A program made the translations under genes and the position numbers. Below, in pieces: positions 27,685 through 37,738 of a DNA stretch of 64,000 nucleotides (position 1 is the first letter of the stretch; the number at the start of each line of letters is the position of its first letter). The notes beneath the pieces are model-generated. The model was not told the DNA's origin. It saw only the letters and a program-made list of their open reading frames with translations, and did no database searches. The DNA comes from Hymenobacter tibetensis (GTDB taxonomy: Bacteria > Bacteroidota > Bacteroidia > Cytophagales > Hymenobacteraceae): the NCBI RefSeq assembly GCF_022827545.1, contig NZ_CP094669.1, positions 1,144,001 through 1,208,000 on the forward strand, written 5' to 3'.

Positions 27685-28605
27685 TTATACAAATAGTCCT
27701 TCTACCGATAGGTACCGTTCGCCTGTGTCGTAGCAGAATGTGAGCACCCGGCCGCCTTGTGGCACTTCATCTAGCTTCTTGGCTACGGCGGCTAAAGAAG
27801 CGCCGGACGATACGCCCATAAAGATGCCTTCTTCACGAGCAGCACGCCGCGCCATATCAAAAGCCTCCTGCTGCGAAACCTGAATAGTGCCGTCGAGTAC
27901 ATCTTGGTGCAAGTTCGCTGGGATAAAACCGGCGCCGATACCCTGGATAGGGTGGGGGCCGGGAGCGCCGCCACTAATGACGGGCGAGAGTTCGGGCTCC
28001 ACAGCAAACGTCTTCATGTTGGGGAAGAGTGGCTTGAGCACTTCCGTTACTGCCGTGATGTGGCCGCCCGTGCCAACCCCCGTAATGTGGTAGTCGAAGC
28101 CTTCAGGAGCATCACGCAGGATTTCCTGCGCAGTGGTTTCGGCGTGCACTTTGATGTTGGCTGGGTTTTCGAACTGCATCGGCATCCAGGCACCGGGCGT
28201 ATCTCGCACAATTTCGTGGGCCTTCTCGATAGCGCCCTTCATACCCTTTTCGCGGGGCGTTAGCTCCAAATTTGCGCCATACGCTGCCATCAAGCGGCGC
28301 CGCTCAATCGACATGGACTCCGGCATCACTACGGTAAGTTTGTAGCCTTTCACTGCCGCTACCATGGCTAGGCCTACGCCGGTGTTGCCGGAAGTTGGCT
28401 CTACAATCAGGCTGTCGGGGGTGAGTATGCCGTCTTGCTCGGCTTGTTCTATCATACTCAACGCAATCCGGTCTTTGATGCTACCGCCTGGGTTAGCTCG
28501 TTCTAGCTTCACCCACACTTCTACGTCCGGACGTTGAGAAAATAGCTTATTAAGGCGCAAAAGTGGCGTGTTGCCGATGGTATCCAGAATGGAATTAGCT
28601 TTCAT
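27685..28605 (-). CDS. cysK: Cysteine synthase A (O-acetylserine sulfhydrylase)
   Basis: 306 residues from the ATG at 28605; upstream extension to 28662 adds a non-conserved 19-residue head. It is a PLP fold-type II enzyme. PLP-binding Lys44 is in NPGGSIKDR, the phosphate and substrate loop is VEPTSGNTG, and the CysK-type segment [10 protein letters not shown] is present. It forms cysteine from O-acetylserine and sulfide. The serine acetyltransferase gene lies 121 bases upstream on the same strand, so the pair supplies the complete last two steps of cysteine synthesis. The length is normal and no key residue is missing. Confidence 0.93.
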   Translation of the reverse strand: MKANSILDTIGNTPLLRLNKLFSQRPDVEVWVKLERANPGGSIKDRIALSMIEQAEQDGILTPDSLIVEPTSGNTGVGLAMVAAVKGYKLTVVMPESMSIERRRLMAAYGANLELTPREKGMKGAIEKAHEIVRDTPGAWMPMQFENPANIKVHAETTAQEILRDAPEGFDYHITGVGTGGHITAVTEVLKPLFPNMKTFAVEPELSPVISGGAPGPHPIQGIGAGFIPANLHQDVLDGTIQVSQQEAFDMARRAAREEGIFMGVSSGASLAAVAKKLDEVPQGGRVLTFCYDTGERYLSVEGLFV

Positions 28606-28726
28606 GGGGTGTGTAGGTACAAGTAAGAGTTGTGAGAGAGAATGGGAAGCAGTAGGAAACAAGATATCGAACGGAAAGATAGTTTTCGAGTGAAATCGTT
28701 GCGCTTTCTGCTCGAGTTTCTTTCCA

Positions 28727-29566
28727 TTAAATAGAAAATGTTAGACCTGCCGTTGGGTCTTCGGTGCGCGTAACTTGTATCTGGGCACGGTGATACACCC
28801 GTGAATGAGAAGGCACACTTTCCGTAAGCCACACGTTGCCACCAATAATGCTATGGCTACCTACCACGGTGTTGCCCCCCAGGATAGTTGCTCCAGCATA
28901 CAGTACTACGTGGTCTTCAATGGTAGGATGGCGCTTAATACCCTGCAATTCTTTGCTGACGCTGAGAGCACCCAGGGTCACTCCTTGAAACACCTTCACG
29001 TGCGCCCCGATAACGGTAGTTTCGCCGATGACAATGCCAGTGCCGTGGTCGATGCAGAAGGAAGGACCAATACGAGCCCCCGGATGAATGTCGATACCGG
29101 TGAGTTGATGTGCGTATTCGCTGATCAGACGCGGAACGCGCGGGACTTGTAACTCGTGCAGTGTATGGGCCAGGCGGTGCATGGCGGTGGCATAGAAGCC
29201 TGGGTACGTGGCAATAACCTCTTCGGTGCCCTGCGCTGCAGGGTCGGCGGCCAGAATAGCGGCGGCGTCGCGCAGGAGTTTGTCCCGCAAGGAAGGAAGG
29301 CGCGCCATAAAGCTAGCCGCTACTGCCGCCGCTGGCTCAGGCATGGATACATGCGTCAGGAGCGCGGCCCAGTCGGTTTGGAGTTGGCTTAACGTGGCTG
29401 CCACAGCATCAACGCGGAGCAGTGGGCGGCTGGCGCGCTCCGGGAAGAGCAATTCCAATAGTTGCTCGGCTAACTGGCAGAAAGCAGGCCCTGGCAGCGG
29501 TGTGGCGGCTTGCTGATGTGCCCGTGCAAGGGCTCGTACAAAAGGCGTATCAGAAGAAAAGGACAT
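28727..29566 (-). CDS. cysE: Serine O-acetyltransferase
   Basis: 279 residues. The N-terminal helical domain (about 1-160) is followed by a left-handed beta-helix of hexapeptide repeats (about 175-265). The active-site stretch [16 protein letters not shown] and the following [11 protein letters not shown] are visible. It makes O-acetylserine from serine and acetyl-CoA, feeding the CysK enzyme encoded next. The long N-terminal region is typical of Bacteroidota and EpsC-type versions. No riboswitch is recognisable in the 221 bases upstream. Confidence 0.9.
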   Translation of the reverse strand: MSFSSDTPFVRALARAHQQAATPLPGPAFCQLAEQLLELLFPERASRPLLRVDAVAATLSQLQTDWAALLTHVSMPEPAAAVAASFMARLPSLRDKLLRDAAAILAADPAAQGTEEVIATYPGFYATAMHRLAHTLHELQVPRVPRLISEYAHQLTGIDIHPGARIGPSFCIDHGTGIVIGETTVIGAHVKVFQGVTLGALSVSKELQGIKRHPTIEDHVVLYAGATILGGNTVVGSHSIIGGNVWLTESVPSHSRVYHRAQIQVTRTEDPTAGLTFSI

Positions 29567-29787
29567 AAAAAACAGGCGAACCTACAAGTGCAAGTGGGTG
29601 TGTGGGCAGAACGGTAACCACGCCCGGCGGTAGCGGATGCGTTTGCAGTAGGTCTCAACTAGTCTTAGACCGGAAAGTTCAGACCATACAAGGCAGCAAC
29701 CGCAACAAGGAAGTCTGCGTTAGGAAGGCAGGTCTTCACTCGAAGACATCGTAGTGCTTTCCTGTCACCCTCATACGCTATAGTCAC

Positions 29788-30129
29788 ATGGCCGATACCA
29801 CCATCACGAAAATAGATTCCACGCATTCACCACGCGGCAAAGAAGGTGAGAAGTATTTAGCGTCTGGCATCCACGTAGCCATGCGCTTGTGGGAAAACGA
29901 AGAGCCCGGCGAACAGAAAGAACCGGTTAGCCGCGCCTACGAAACAGTTGGGTACGTGCTGCAAGGCCGCGCCGAGTTGCACTCAGAAGGCCAGATGGTG
30001 CTGCTGGAGCCAGGCAACTCGTGGGTAGTGCCAAAAGGCGCATCCCATGCCTATAAGATTTTGGAAACGTTCTCGGCCGTGGAAGCCACTACGCCCCCTG
30101 CGCAGGCCCACGGCCGCGACGAAGAATAG
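29788..30129 (+). CDS. Small cupin-domain protein
   Basis: 113 residues forming a single cupin barrel. The core reads YETVGYVLQGRAELHSEGQMVLLEPGNSWVVPKGASHAYKI, where the G(x)5 turn and the PxGxxH motif are clear. The usual first-motif HxH is replaced (E/T at those sites), so metal binding may be weak. Function unknown; it could bind a small metabolite or have a stress role. It is divergent from cysE and convergent with the HEAT-cyclophilin gene, sharing a long terminator with the latter. Confidence 0.75.
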   Translation: MADTTITKIDSTHSPRGKEGEKYLASGIHVAMRLWENEEPGEQKEPVSRAYETVGYVLQGRAELHSEGQMVLLEPGNSWVVPKGASHAYKILETFSAVEATTPPAQAHGRDEE

Positions 30130-30152
30130 CCGCTACAACACCGCAAGAGCAA

Positions 30153-30224
30153 AAAACGCTCTGGTAGGTGCTCACCCAAACAGTGTAAAAACGTTATTTG
30201 GGTGAGCACCTACCAGAGCGTTTT
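30153..30224. terminator. Shared terminator, 28-bp perfect stem
   Basis: Arms 30153-30180 and 30197-30224 pair perfectly over 28 bases with a 16-base loop, with A and T runs at the two ends. It lies between the convergent cupin and HEAT-cyclophilin genes; its last two bases are part of the latter's stop codon. Confidence 0.88.
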
Positions 30225-32211
30225 ATTTGACTAGCTCCAAGCGTACAATCTTGTCACTTATGTCGAGGCTGTGCACCACTTCCATGCCTTGTACAACCTG
30301 GGCAAAAATGGTGTAGCGGCCGTCCAGATGCGGCGTAGCGGTGTGCGTGATAAACCACTGGCAGCTTTCCGTATCCTTTCCGGCGGAAGCCAAGCCAACG
30401 GCCCCTTCAACGTAGCGTAAATCCGCAAGCTCAGAGCGTAGATTGTAGTCTGTGCTACCTGATCCATCCCCGCGGGGGCAGCCTCCTTGGGCCACAAAGT
30501 TCGGGACTACCCGGTGAAAGGTTTTGCCGTTGTAGAAACCCTGCCGCACCAACTCTACAAAGCTGGCTACCGAACCAGGCGCTTCATTCACGTATAGCTC
30601 CATGGTTACGTTTCCCTTATTGGTGGTAAGCAATACACGCTGTCCGACTGGAATAGTACGTACTGTGGCCCAATTGATGGGGTGGCTGGCGGCTTTTGCA
30701 ACGGGGGTAGGGGTTGCTGGCTTGTTTTGTAAGTAGTCGAGAGTTTGTTGCAGCGCCTGCCACGCCTCTACATCGCGCGGCAAGGTTAGCTTGTTCTGGG
30801 CCTCGACAATGAAATCTGGATTCGGTAGGATGCGCCCTAACTGTAACTTAGGGTCGCGCAAGGCTTCAGCGGCGGTGCCCATAATGGTAACGTCTCCGTA
30901 GCCAATGGCACGGCGGATCGTAAGCGCAAAGGCTGCTTCCTGAGCTGTTGGAAAGTCGGGTAGACGGCGCATGGCTACCAAGGCTTCCATCCCGTAAGAA
31001 CCCACTACCAGAGGCTGACCTTTGGTGAAGGTGGCTTGCTCTACAAACTCGTAGGCCGAAGGCGCTTCCCCCAACGCTTTCAACAAATATCCTTTTTCGT
31101 AGGGATTTGTGGCAGTAGCGTAGCGTTGTTGAATAGCTGTTTGGATAGCGCTACGCTCAGCGCCACCAAGCTTCAACGCCGCCGCCAGCAAGGTGGTGCG
31201 CACACGCCAAGCAGCAAGCTTATTGGCTTTTTCCAGAAAGAGCGTGCCTGCTTCCCCACTAGCATTGTTCAAAAAAAACTCGGCAGCTGTAAGGGCTACT
31301 TGGCTGCTTGGGTCTGTAATGGCTTCCCAAGCCGCTTCTTTTGCGGGAGCATACAAGGAAGCATTCAGGGCCCGCAACGCACTCACGCGCACCCGGTAGT
31401 CTGGGTCTCGGCGAATAAGACCTACAAGTACAGGGGCAATGGAAGGGCTTTTCACTTTCCCCAATGCCGTAGTGGCCGATGCTCGCACTACGGCGTTAGG
31501 GTCCGTGGTAGCAGTAGTCAGCGCATCTTGGTAGAGTGTCAGGTCGAGGCGAGGTGTGCGGGCCAGTGTGAAGGCAGCCCCTTGTCGTGCTCCCAGAGGC
31601 TGCTTCTGATCCAACAGGGCCACTGCTCGCGCAACAGCCGCTTCTGACGTTACGCCCCGGTTTCCGGCTCTAAGCAGCCCCCATGCTTGGCCAGCAGCTG
31701 CTGCAGTATCGGTGCTAGGAATACTGCGAAGAAGATGCCGTAGTGTAGCGCTTGTTGCGCAGCGGCCTAGGGCTTCATACAGATACCGTTGCTCAACCGG
31801 TACAGCTGTAGGCCCCATAATACGAGTTGAAAGGGGCAGTACTGCGGTACTATCACCGGTTTGTCCCAAGGCATAAGCAGCAGCCTGTCGAACGGCGGCT
31901 TCATTGTCTTGCAACAAAACTTGCAACCCCGCGGTAGCAGCTTTGTCTTGCACGGAAGCCAATGCCAATGCAGCGGCCTTCCGATAGCGAGCTTCTGGGT
32001 TTGTGAGGTACGGCAGCAACACAGCCGTATTACGCTCGTCTTGAGCTATGGCAATGGTGTGGAGCGTGGTGTCGTCAAACTGGTTGGATGTAGCAGGTGC
32101 CTGACTGATGGTTTTGGGTGCCGATGTCGAGCAGGCAGTCAGCAATGCGGCCAGTAAACCAGTACAACAAACTAGGCGCCTGGCGTTGATAGAAAGAGGT
32201 AATAAAGTCAT
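30223..32211 (-). CDS. HEAT-repeat/cyclophilin fusion lipoprotein
   Basis: 662 residues. The signal peptide has lipobox LLTAC (Cys27), placing it in the periplasm or outer membrane. Residues about 45-480 are helical HEAT-like repeats, for example AAALALASVQDKAATAGLQ and AAAYALGQTGDSTAVLPL. The C-terminal 150 residues form a cyclophilin-type peptidyl-prolyl isomerase with FHRVVPNFVAQGGCPRGDG, the family's catalytic segment with Arg and Phe and the QGG turn; HLDGRYTIFAQV follows. It could fold or scaffold envelope proteins, the repeats binding clients (inference). Monocistronic. Confidence 0.87.
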   Translation of the reverse strand: MTLLPLSINARRLVCCTGLLAALLTACSTSAPKTISQAPATSNQFDDTTLHTIAIAQDERNTAVLLPYLTNPEARYRKAAALALASVQDKAATAGLQVLLQDNEAAVRQAAAYALGQTGDSTAVLPLSTRIMGPTAVPVEQRYLYEALGRCATSATLRHLLRSIPSTDTAAAAGQAWGLLRAGNRGVTSEAAVARAVALLDQKQPLGARQGAAFTLARTPRLDLTLYQDALTTATTDPNAVVRASATTALGKVKSPSIAPVLVGLIRRDPDYRVRVSALRALNASLYAPAKEAAWEAITDPSSQVALTAAEFFLNNASGEAGTLFLEKANKLAAWRVRTTLLAAALKLGGAERSAIQTAIQQRYATATNPYEKGYLLKALGEAPSAYEFVEQATFTKGQPLVVGSYGMEALVAMRRLPDFPTAQEAAFALTIRRAIGYGDVTIMGTAAEALRDPKLQLGRILPNPDFIVEAQNKLTLPRDVEAWQALQQTLDYLQNKPATPTPVAKAASHPINWATVRTIPVGQRVLLTTNKGNVTMELYVNEAPGSVASFVELVRQGFYNGKTFHRVVPNFVAQGGCPRGDGSGSTDYNLRSELADLRYVEGAVGLASAGKDTESCQWFITHTATPHLDGRYTIFAQVVQGMEVVHSLDISDKIVRLELVK

Positions 32212-32283
32212 GGCTCGCCCAAAATAGCCAAAATCCAGCAGTCCTTGTTGTTATGGTTGTTGACACTGTACTGTATGAAACAG

Positions 32284-32317
32284 CAACGGTCTGTCCCTTG
32301 CAGGAAACAGACCGTTG
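32284..32317 (-). terminator. Hairpin downstream of the acyl-CoA-binding protein gene
   Basis: 11-bp perfect arms (32284-32294 with 32307-32317) lie about 100 bases after the minus-strand stop at 32417. The T run is weak, so the assignment is tentative. Confidence 0.5.
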
Positions 32318-32416
32318 TCAATAACTCAATTGAGGGTACTCATTGGCTCATCCGCACAAGGTAGCATGCGAGCTGTCAGCGGCCGGGCCAAGCCATAAAG
32401 GATTGGTGGCCAAGTC

Positions 32417-32917
32417 CTAGTTTTGCTCGTCCTTCAAATGATCTTCGCCGCCGTAAGGAGCTCCTGCCGTAATATCACCGCGTAAGCCACCCTGAGATAC
32501 TCCTGGTCCCGTGTTCGGCTGCTGGGCCAGCGTGCTATTTTCCTCCGTGGCAGCTACCTGCGAGCCCGTGGCAGGCTGGCCATTTCCAGTGATAATATTG
32601 GCCGCTTCACTCACAGGGCCTGCCAGTTCGTTTACTTTCTGCACATATTGCCGGCGCGCATCTTCCTCGCTTACCCCTTTGAACTGGCTCCAAGAGTCCC
32701 ATTGAGCCTGCGACATACCACTCGGACCGCTTGGGTTGGAGGGAGTATCATCACCGACTACGTCTTTTTCGGTATCATGGTCGCCTTCGGTTGCCTGTTT
32801 GTACAAGCCATACAACTCGTTCATATGGGCAGCGGCCTGGTCACCAGGAAGATTATCCACGCGGGCCACAGCGGCTTCAAATTGTTGTTGCAGATCCAAA
32901 TTATCTTGAAGGTTCAT
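32417..32917 (-). CDS. Acyl-CoA-binding protein (ACBP) domain with disordered tail
   Basis: 166 residues from the ATG at 32917; upstream extension to 33157 overlaps the asnB start region and lacks conservation. Residues 8-100 match ACBP: ELYGLYKQATEGD (34-46, with ligand-contacting Tyr36, Tyr39 and Lys40), then QWDSWSQFKGVSEEDARRQYVQKVNEL (Trp73, Tyr91). The usual short loop before the Trp is replaced by an acidic Pro/Gly/Ser-rich insert (about 50-68), and the ligand-binding Lys before the Trp is Gln. Residues 100-166 are low-complexity, probably unstructured. ACBPs buffer long-chain acyl-CoA in the cytosol; they are common in eukaryotes and sporadic in bacteria. Confidence 0.82.
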   Translation of the reverse strand: MNLQDNLDLQQQFEAAVARVDNLPGDQAAAHMNELYGLYKQATEGDHDTEKDVVGDDTPSNPSGPSGMSQAQWDSWSQFKGVSEEDARRQYVQKVNELAGPVSEAANIITGNGQPATGSQVAATEENSTLAQQPNTGPGVSQGGLRGDITAGAPYGGEDHLKDEQN

Positions 32918-33027
32918 ATGAAAAGTAACTGAAAGGTGAGAATGTAACTTGTGTACTAAGCTGGCTCCGCTTTGGTTGCGAGGTAGGCCTTTAGTACTTT
33001 TTTCACGTGATAAGTCTTCAGACTTCG

Positions 33028-33035
33028 TACTTTTA
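33028..33035 (+). promoter_or_regulatory. Candidate -7 box immediately before asnB
   Basis: TACTTTTA differs at one base from TAnnTTTG and is followed by CCC as in the TonB receptor leaders. It ends 8 bases before the asnB ATG, so transcription from it would be nearly leaderless. Confidence 0.45.
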
Positions 33036-33043
33036 CCCGCCGT

Positions 33044-34981
33044 ATGTGTGGAATAACCGGACTTTTTGCTTTTACTGACGTAGGCCGCAACGTGCTGGCA
33101 GCGTTGCCAGCCTCTACCGATGCCATTGTTAGCCGGGGGCCCGATTCGCAGGGACACTTTGTGTACGACCGTTGCGGTCTGGGCTTTCGTCGACTAGCTA
33201 TCCTCGACTTGTCAGCCGATGGTAACCAACCCATGACCGATGAGTCGGGACGGTATACCATTGTTTTTAATGGCGAGATTTTCAACTTTCGAGAGCTGCG
33301 ACAGCGTCTGCTCAAGAAGGGGTATCACTTTCGCTCCCAAACTGATACTGAAGTTATTCTACGGCTGTACATCACCGAAGGCCGTGGTTTTCTCAAGAAG
33401 CTTAACGGCTTTTTCGGTTTGGCTATCTACGACAAAGAGGAAGACTCGCTCTTCATTGCTCGCGACCGGATGGGGGAGAAGCCCGTCCTCGTGTACCGCG
33501 ACGAAGACAAATTTCTGTTTGCTTCCGAAATGAAGTCGCTGCTGGCGTTGGGCATCCCGCGTAAGCTCGACTACGTTGCATTAAGTCACTACTTGCAGCT
33601 CAATTACATTCCTGGGCCTGCTACGATATTTAAAGGCGTCAAGAAGCTGCTGCCCGGCCACTATCTCTACATTAAAGGGAAAAAGGTGGTGCGTAAGCGC
33701 TGGTACAAAATCCCGTACGACGCGAAGAAGGCCGAGAAAAACAAGCTCACCTACGAGCAGCAGCAAACGAAGCTCGTAAGCCTCCTCGATGATGCCACCG
33801 CCCGCCGTCTCGTAGCCGATGTGCCTGTAGGCGCATTCCTCAGCGGTGGTATTGATTCCAGCGTTATTGTGGCCTTGGCCTCGCGTCATACCGAGCATCT
33901 GAACACGTTCAGCATTGGTTACCGCGACGAGCCGTTCTTCGACGAAACCAAATATGCCAAGCTGGTTGCCGACAAATACAAGACCAACCACACGGTCTTT
34001 TCGCTCTCCAACCAAGACCTGTACGACCACATTTTCGATGTGCTTGATTACATCGACGAGCCGTTCGCCGATTCTTCGGCGCTAGCAGTGTACATACTGA
34101 GCAAGCGTACGCGCGAAAAAGCGACGGTTGCTCTATCCGGTGATGGCGCCGATGAAATGTTTGCTGGCTACAACAAGCACATGGGGGAGTTTCAGGTGCG
34201 GCAAGGCGGTTTCAAGGCCGAGGCGGTAACAGGCCTCAATTTGCTTTGGGATATCCTGCCAAAATCACGCAACTCGTTTTTCGGTAACCGGGTACGACAA
34301 TTCCAGCGGTTTTCGCGCGGCATGCTCAGTGGCCCCAAAGACCGGTATTGGGATTGGGCTACATTTGCTTCTGCTGCCGATTCGCGCAATCTACTCAGCG
34401 CCGCTTCTCGCCGGAAAGTAGGCAAGAAGCTGGCTGAAAAGCGCCGTAAGGACATCCTAGAAAACCTGCACGCAGACGGCGACCTGAACGAAGTTCTGCT
34501 GACTGATATGCAGTTGGTATTGCCCTATGACATGCTCACGAAAGTGGACCTCATGAGTATGGCAAATTCGTTGGAGGTGCGCCCGCCTTTCCTTGACCCT
34601 AACGTGGTGCGCTTTGCTTTTTCATTACCTGTGTCAAGTAAGATCGACGCAAAGATGAAGAAGCGTATTGTACAGGATGCTTTTCGTCCTCTATTGCCCG
34701 AAGAGCTGTACAAGCGTCCCAAACACGGGTTCGAAGTACCCTTATTGAAATGGTTTAGGGGAGAGTTGCGGCCTATTATCGAGGACGATCTGCTATCTGA
34801 TGCCTTTATTGAAGCACAAGGAGTATTCGATGTAGAAGCTACTCGAGCTTTAAAGACTCAGCTCTTTTCCCGCAGCCCTGGCGATGTACATGCCCGTATT
34901 TGGGCACTCATTGTATTCCAGCACTGGTGGAAGCGGTATATGACAACTGCTGCAACACAGCCAGGTAGTACTGTTTCTTGA
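33044..34981 (+). CDS. asnB: Asparagine synthase-type glutamine amidotransferase
   Basis: 645 residues. The class-II glutamine amidotransferase domain begins directly with MCGITG (nucleophile Cys2) and contains RGPDSQG and [11 protein letters not shown]. The synthetase domain has the pyrophosphatase loop SGGIDSS (267-273) and later [13 protein letters not shown]. It transfers amide nitrogen from glutamine to an AMP-activated carboxylate. It opens the polysaccharide locus and is followed 28 bases later by ugd, so it may amidate a uronic acid in the glycan rather than make free asparagine (inference). It is longer than E. coli AsnB (554), as usual for AsnB proteins in glycan clusters. Confidence 0.88.
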   Translation: MCGITGLFAFTDVGRNVLAALPASTDAIVSRGPDSQGHFVYDRCGLGFRRLAILDLSADGNQPMTDESGRYTIVFNGEIFNFRELRQRLLKKGYHFRSQTDTEVILRLYITEGRGFLKKLNGFFGLAIYDKEEDSLFIARDRMGEKPVLVYRDEDKFLFASEMKSLLALGIPRKLDYVALSHYLQLNYIPGPATIFKGVKKLLPGHYLYIKGKKVVRKRWYKIPYDAKKAEKNKLTYEQQQTKLVSLLDDATARRLVADVPVGAFLSGGIDSSVIVALASRHTEHLNTFSIGYRDEPFFDETKYAKLVADKYKTNHTVFSLSNQDLYDHIFDVLDYIDEPFADSSALAVYILSKRTREKATVALSGDGADEMFAGYNKHMGEFQVRQGGFKAEAVTGLNLLWDILPKSRNSFFGNRVRQFQRFSRGMLSGPKDRYWDWATFASAADSRNLLSAASRRKVGKKLAEKRRKDILENLHADGDLNEVLLTDMQLVLPYDMLTKVDLMSMANSLEVRPPFLDPNVVRFAFSLPVSSKIDAKMKKRIVQDAFRPLLPEELYKRPKHGFEVPLLKWFRGELRPIIEDDLLSDAFIEAQGVFDVEATRALKTQLFSRSPGDVHARIWALIVFQHWWKRYMTTAATQPGSTVS

Positions 34982-35009
34982 TCTTTTTTCTTGCTCATCT
35001 ACACACCAT

Positions 35010-36365
35010 ATGAAAATAGCAGTAGTCGGCACCGGTTACGTAGGTTTGGTAACGGGCACTTGTTTTGCCGAGGTAGGCATGGAAGTTACCTGTATTGATA
35101 TCGACCAGAAGAAGATTGATAACCTCAAGCAAGGCATCCTGCCAATATATGAGCCTGGTCTAGAAGAAATGGTGACTCGCAATGTAGCCGCTGGCCGCCT
35201 GCATTTCACCACTAGCCTAGCAGAAGGCATCAAGGATAGCGATGTTGCTTTTATTGCGGTAGGCACTCCTCCCGGTGAAGACGGCTCAGCCGATCTAAAA
35301 TATGTGCTGGCAGTAGCACGTGGTATTGGTGAGTACATGAACAGCTACGGCGTTATCGTAACCAAAAGCACGGTCCCAGTAGGTACGGCCGCCAAGGTAC
35401 ATCACGAACTGACCCAGGCCTTAGAGAAACGCGGTGTTAACATCGAGTTTGACGTAGCATCCAACCCCGAGTTCCTGAAAGAAGGCGCGGCCATCGACGA
35501 TTTCCTGAAGCCTGACCGTATCGTGGTTGGTGTTTCATCGGAGCGAGCAGAAGATGTGATGTCCAAACTCTACAAGCCCTTCTTGCTTAATGGTCACCCC
35601 ATCATCTTCATGGATATACCGTCGGCTGAGATGACGAAATATGCGGCCAATTCCATGTTGGCTACCAAAATATCGTTCATGAACGATATTGCTAACCTGT
35701 GCGAAATCATGGGCGCCGATGTGAACATGGTACGCAAAGGCATAGGCTCTGATGCACGTATTGGCACCAAGTTCATCTATCCCGGTATTGGTTACGGCGG
35801 ATCATGCTTCCCTAAGGACGTGAAAGCCCTGATTAAGACGGCTGCTGAAAATGGCTACCAGATGCAGGTGCTACAGGCCGTGGAAAGCGTAAACGAAGCA
35901 CAGAAAGAAGTCTTGTTCGATAAAGTACACAAGCACTTTGGTGGTGACCTGCAAGGACGAAAGATTGCATTGTGGGGCTTGTCTTTTAAACCGAAAACCG
36001 ACGACATGCGTGAAGCGCCATCGTTGGTTATTATCGAGAAACTGCTGGCGCACGGTTGCACTGTATCGGTATATGATCCTGTGGCCATCCCTGAAGCCAA
36101 GCACTCATTGGGCAACACTGTCACGTACGCAAAAGACCAGTTTGAAGCCTTGGTGGATGCGGATGCACTGTTGGTCGTGACAGAGTGGCCCGAGTTCCGC
36201 TCACCTAGCTTCGAGGTAGTTGGCAAACTGCTTAAGCAAAAGGTCATTTTCGATGGTCGGAATATCTACGATCCACAGGAGATGAAAGCAATTGGGTTTG
36301 CGTACCACTGCATCGGTATTCGCACCAACCACAAAGAACCCGTAACAGCTACAAGCGGGAAATAA
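35010..36365 (+). CDS. ugd: UDP-glucose 6-dehydrogenase
   Basis: 451 residues. The N-terminal NAD-binding motif is [12 protein letters not shown]. The middle has [20 protein letters not shown], and the catalytic Cys266 is in [10 protein letters not shown]. The C-terminal UDP-binding domain contains [15 protein letters not shown]. It oxidises UDP-glucose twice to UDP-glucuronate using NAD+. The product is the substrate of the uxs gene directly downstream, so the two give UDP-glucuronate and UDP-xylose for glycan assembly. It lies in the probable asnB-ugd-uxs operon. Confidence 0.94.
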   Translation: MKIAVVGTGYVGLVTGTCFAEVGMEVTCIDIDQKKIDNLKQGILPIYEPGLEEMVTRNVAAGRLHFTTSLAEGIKDSDVAFIAVGTPPGEDGSADLKYVLAVARGIGEYMNSYGVIVTKSTVPVGTAAKVHHELTQALEKRGVNIEFDVASNPEFLKEGAAIDDFLKPDRIVVGVSSERAEDVMSKLYKPFLLNGHPIIFMDIPSAEMTKYAANSMLATKISFMNDIANLCEIMGADVNMVRKGIGSDARIGTKFIYPGIGYGGSCFPKDVKALIKTAAENGYQMQVLQAVESVNEAQKEVLFDKVHKHFGGDLQGRKIALWGLSFKPKTDDMREAPSLVIIEKLLAHGCTVSVYDPVAIPEAKHSLGNTVTYAKDQFEALVDADALLVVTEWPEFRSPSFEVVGKLLKQKVIFDGRNIYDPQEMKAIGFAYHCIGIRTNHKEPVTATSGK

Positions 36366-36428
36366 TAAGCTTTTTCTTTCACTATAAAGGCTTGCGGCTG
36401 TAGCCTGCTACTCCCAACTCCAACGAAT

Positions 36429-37373
36429 ATGTCTGACAAGAAACGTGTACTTATTACCGGTGGCGCTGGCTTCCTAGGCTCGCATTTATGCGACCGGTTT
36501 TTGGCAGAAGGTTATCATGTAATTGCCATGGATAACCTGATTACGGGTGACCTATCCAACATCGAGCACTTATTTGGCCGTGAGGACTTCGAGTTTCACC
36601 ATGCTGATGTGTCTAAGTTTGTGTTTGTGCCAGGAAAACTGGACTACATCCTGCACTTCGCGTCGCCAGCTTCCCCCATAGACTACCTCAAGATTCCAAT
36701 TCAAACATTGAAAGTTGGATCCTTAGGTACGCACAATCTACTGGGCTTAGCGCGCGTGAAAGGCGCTCGGGTATTGATTGCCAGTACTTCGGAAGTGTAC
36801 GGCGACCCAGAGATTCACCCGCAGGTAGAGGAGTATTTTGGCAACGTAAATCCAGTAGGGCCACGCGGCTGCTACGATGAGGCCAAGCGCTTTCAAGAAG
36901 CTATTACAATGGCTTATCACAACCACCATGGGCTAGAGACGCGCATCATTCGCATCTTTAACACATACGGCCCCCGGATGCGTCTTAATGATGGCCGTGT
37001 GTTGCCTGCCTTCCTCTCACAAGCGCTACGTGGTGAACCCCTGACCGTATTCGGCGACGGCTCTCAGACTCGCTCATTCTGCTACGTTGATGATTTAGTA
37101 GAAGGTATCTACCGCTTGCTACTCAGCGACTACCATTTACCCGTAAACATCGGCAACCCAGCAGAGATTACCATCAAGGAGTTCGGCGAGGAAATAGCTC
37201 GCCTCACGGGTGTCGAGTTTAAACCCGACTACCGTCCCTTACCCGAAAATGACCCAATGAAGCGTAAGCCTGATATCACCAAGGCGAAAGAGATTCTTGG
37301 TTGGGAACCAAAGGTGGATCGTGCAGAAGGATTGCGACGCACATTAGAGTATTTTCAAGCACACGTAAAGTAG
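36429..37373 (+). CDS. uxs: UDP-glucuronate decarboxylase (UDP-xylose synthase)
   Basis: 314 residues, an extended short-chain dehydrogenase. NAD motif GGAGFLG (11-17); catalytic Tyr149 and Lys153 in CYDEAKR; the segment [14 protein letters not shown] and the substrate loop [18 protein letters not shown] are characteristic of UXS. It decarboxylates UDP-glucuronate to UDP-xylose through a 4-keto intermediate. It follows ugd by 63 bases. A distinctive AT-rich hairpin follows it, ending this operon. Confidence 0.93.
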   Translation: MSDKKRVLITGGAGFLGSHLCDRFLAEGYHVIAMDNLITGDLSNIEHLFGREDFEFHHADVSKFVFVPGKLDYILHFASPASPIDYLKIPIQTLKVGSLGTHNLLGLARVKGARVLIASTSEVYGDPEIHPQVEEYFGNVNPVGPRGCYDEAKRFQEAITMAYHNHHGLETRIIRIFNTYGPRMRLNDGRVLPAFLSQALRGEPLTVFGDGSQTRSFCYVDDLVEGIYRLLLSDYHLPVNIGNPAEITIKEFGEEIARLTGVEFKPDYRPLPENDPMKRKPDITKAKEILGWEPKVDRAEGLRRTLEYFQAHVK

Positions 37374-37738
37374 CTTGATAAATATAGTAGTGTTTGCTAT
37401 ATAAAAGACAAAACAGTGTTGTCGTATTTAATTAGTAAATAATACAAAAGGTATAGAGATGCATTCTATGTTTTTTGTATTATTTACTAATTAAATACGA
37501 AGTTGCGTTTCTCTTTATATACATTGAGAATTTATTCTGGGGTGTTAATACTGTATGTGTTTATTGCTTTCAGTAGATCAAACGATGTGGGTGATAAGTG
37601 GTCTTATAATTGTAATTATTGTATTAATTATGCAATATTTTTTTCAGATATCTATAGATTCAAAGTCGAAATGACTTTTTATATATGCTAATAGTATAGA
37701 ATAAAATTATATTGAAAAGCCTTCTTAGTTAAGTAAAG
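37374..37738. other. AT-rich gap after uxs
   Basis: 365 bases of strongly AT-rich sequence holding the 28-bp hairpin at 37422-37500. A 62-codon frame at 37503-37691 is rich in Tyr, Ile and Asn, has no domain or start context, and is not called. The change in base composition from the GC-rich operon upstream is abrupt. Confidence 0.5.
37422..37500. terminator. AT-rich nested hairpin, 28-bp perfect stem
   Basis: Arms 37422-37449 and 37473-37500 pair perfectly over 28 bases, and the 23-base loop contains a second 5-bp stem (ATAGA/TCTAT). T runs accompany the 3' arm. It is placed to end the asnB-ugd-uxs transcript. Confidence 0.7.

Noticed and set aside
29567..29787. Possible riboswitch (SAM or cysteine-linked) upstream of cysE
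   Set aside because: No conserved core of a known riboswitch class could be recognised by eye in either strand.
37503..37691. 62-codon frame in the AT-rich gap before the isomerase
   Set aside because: Composition is what random AT-rich DNA yields; no domain and no start signal.
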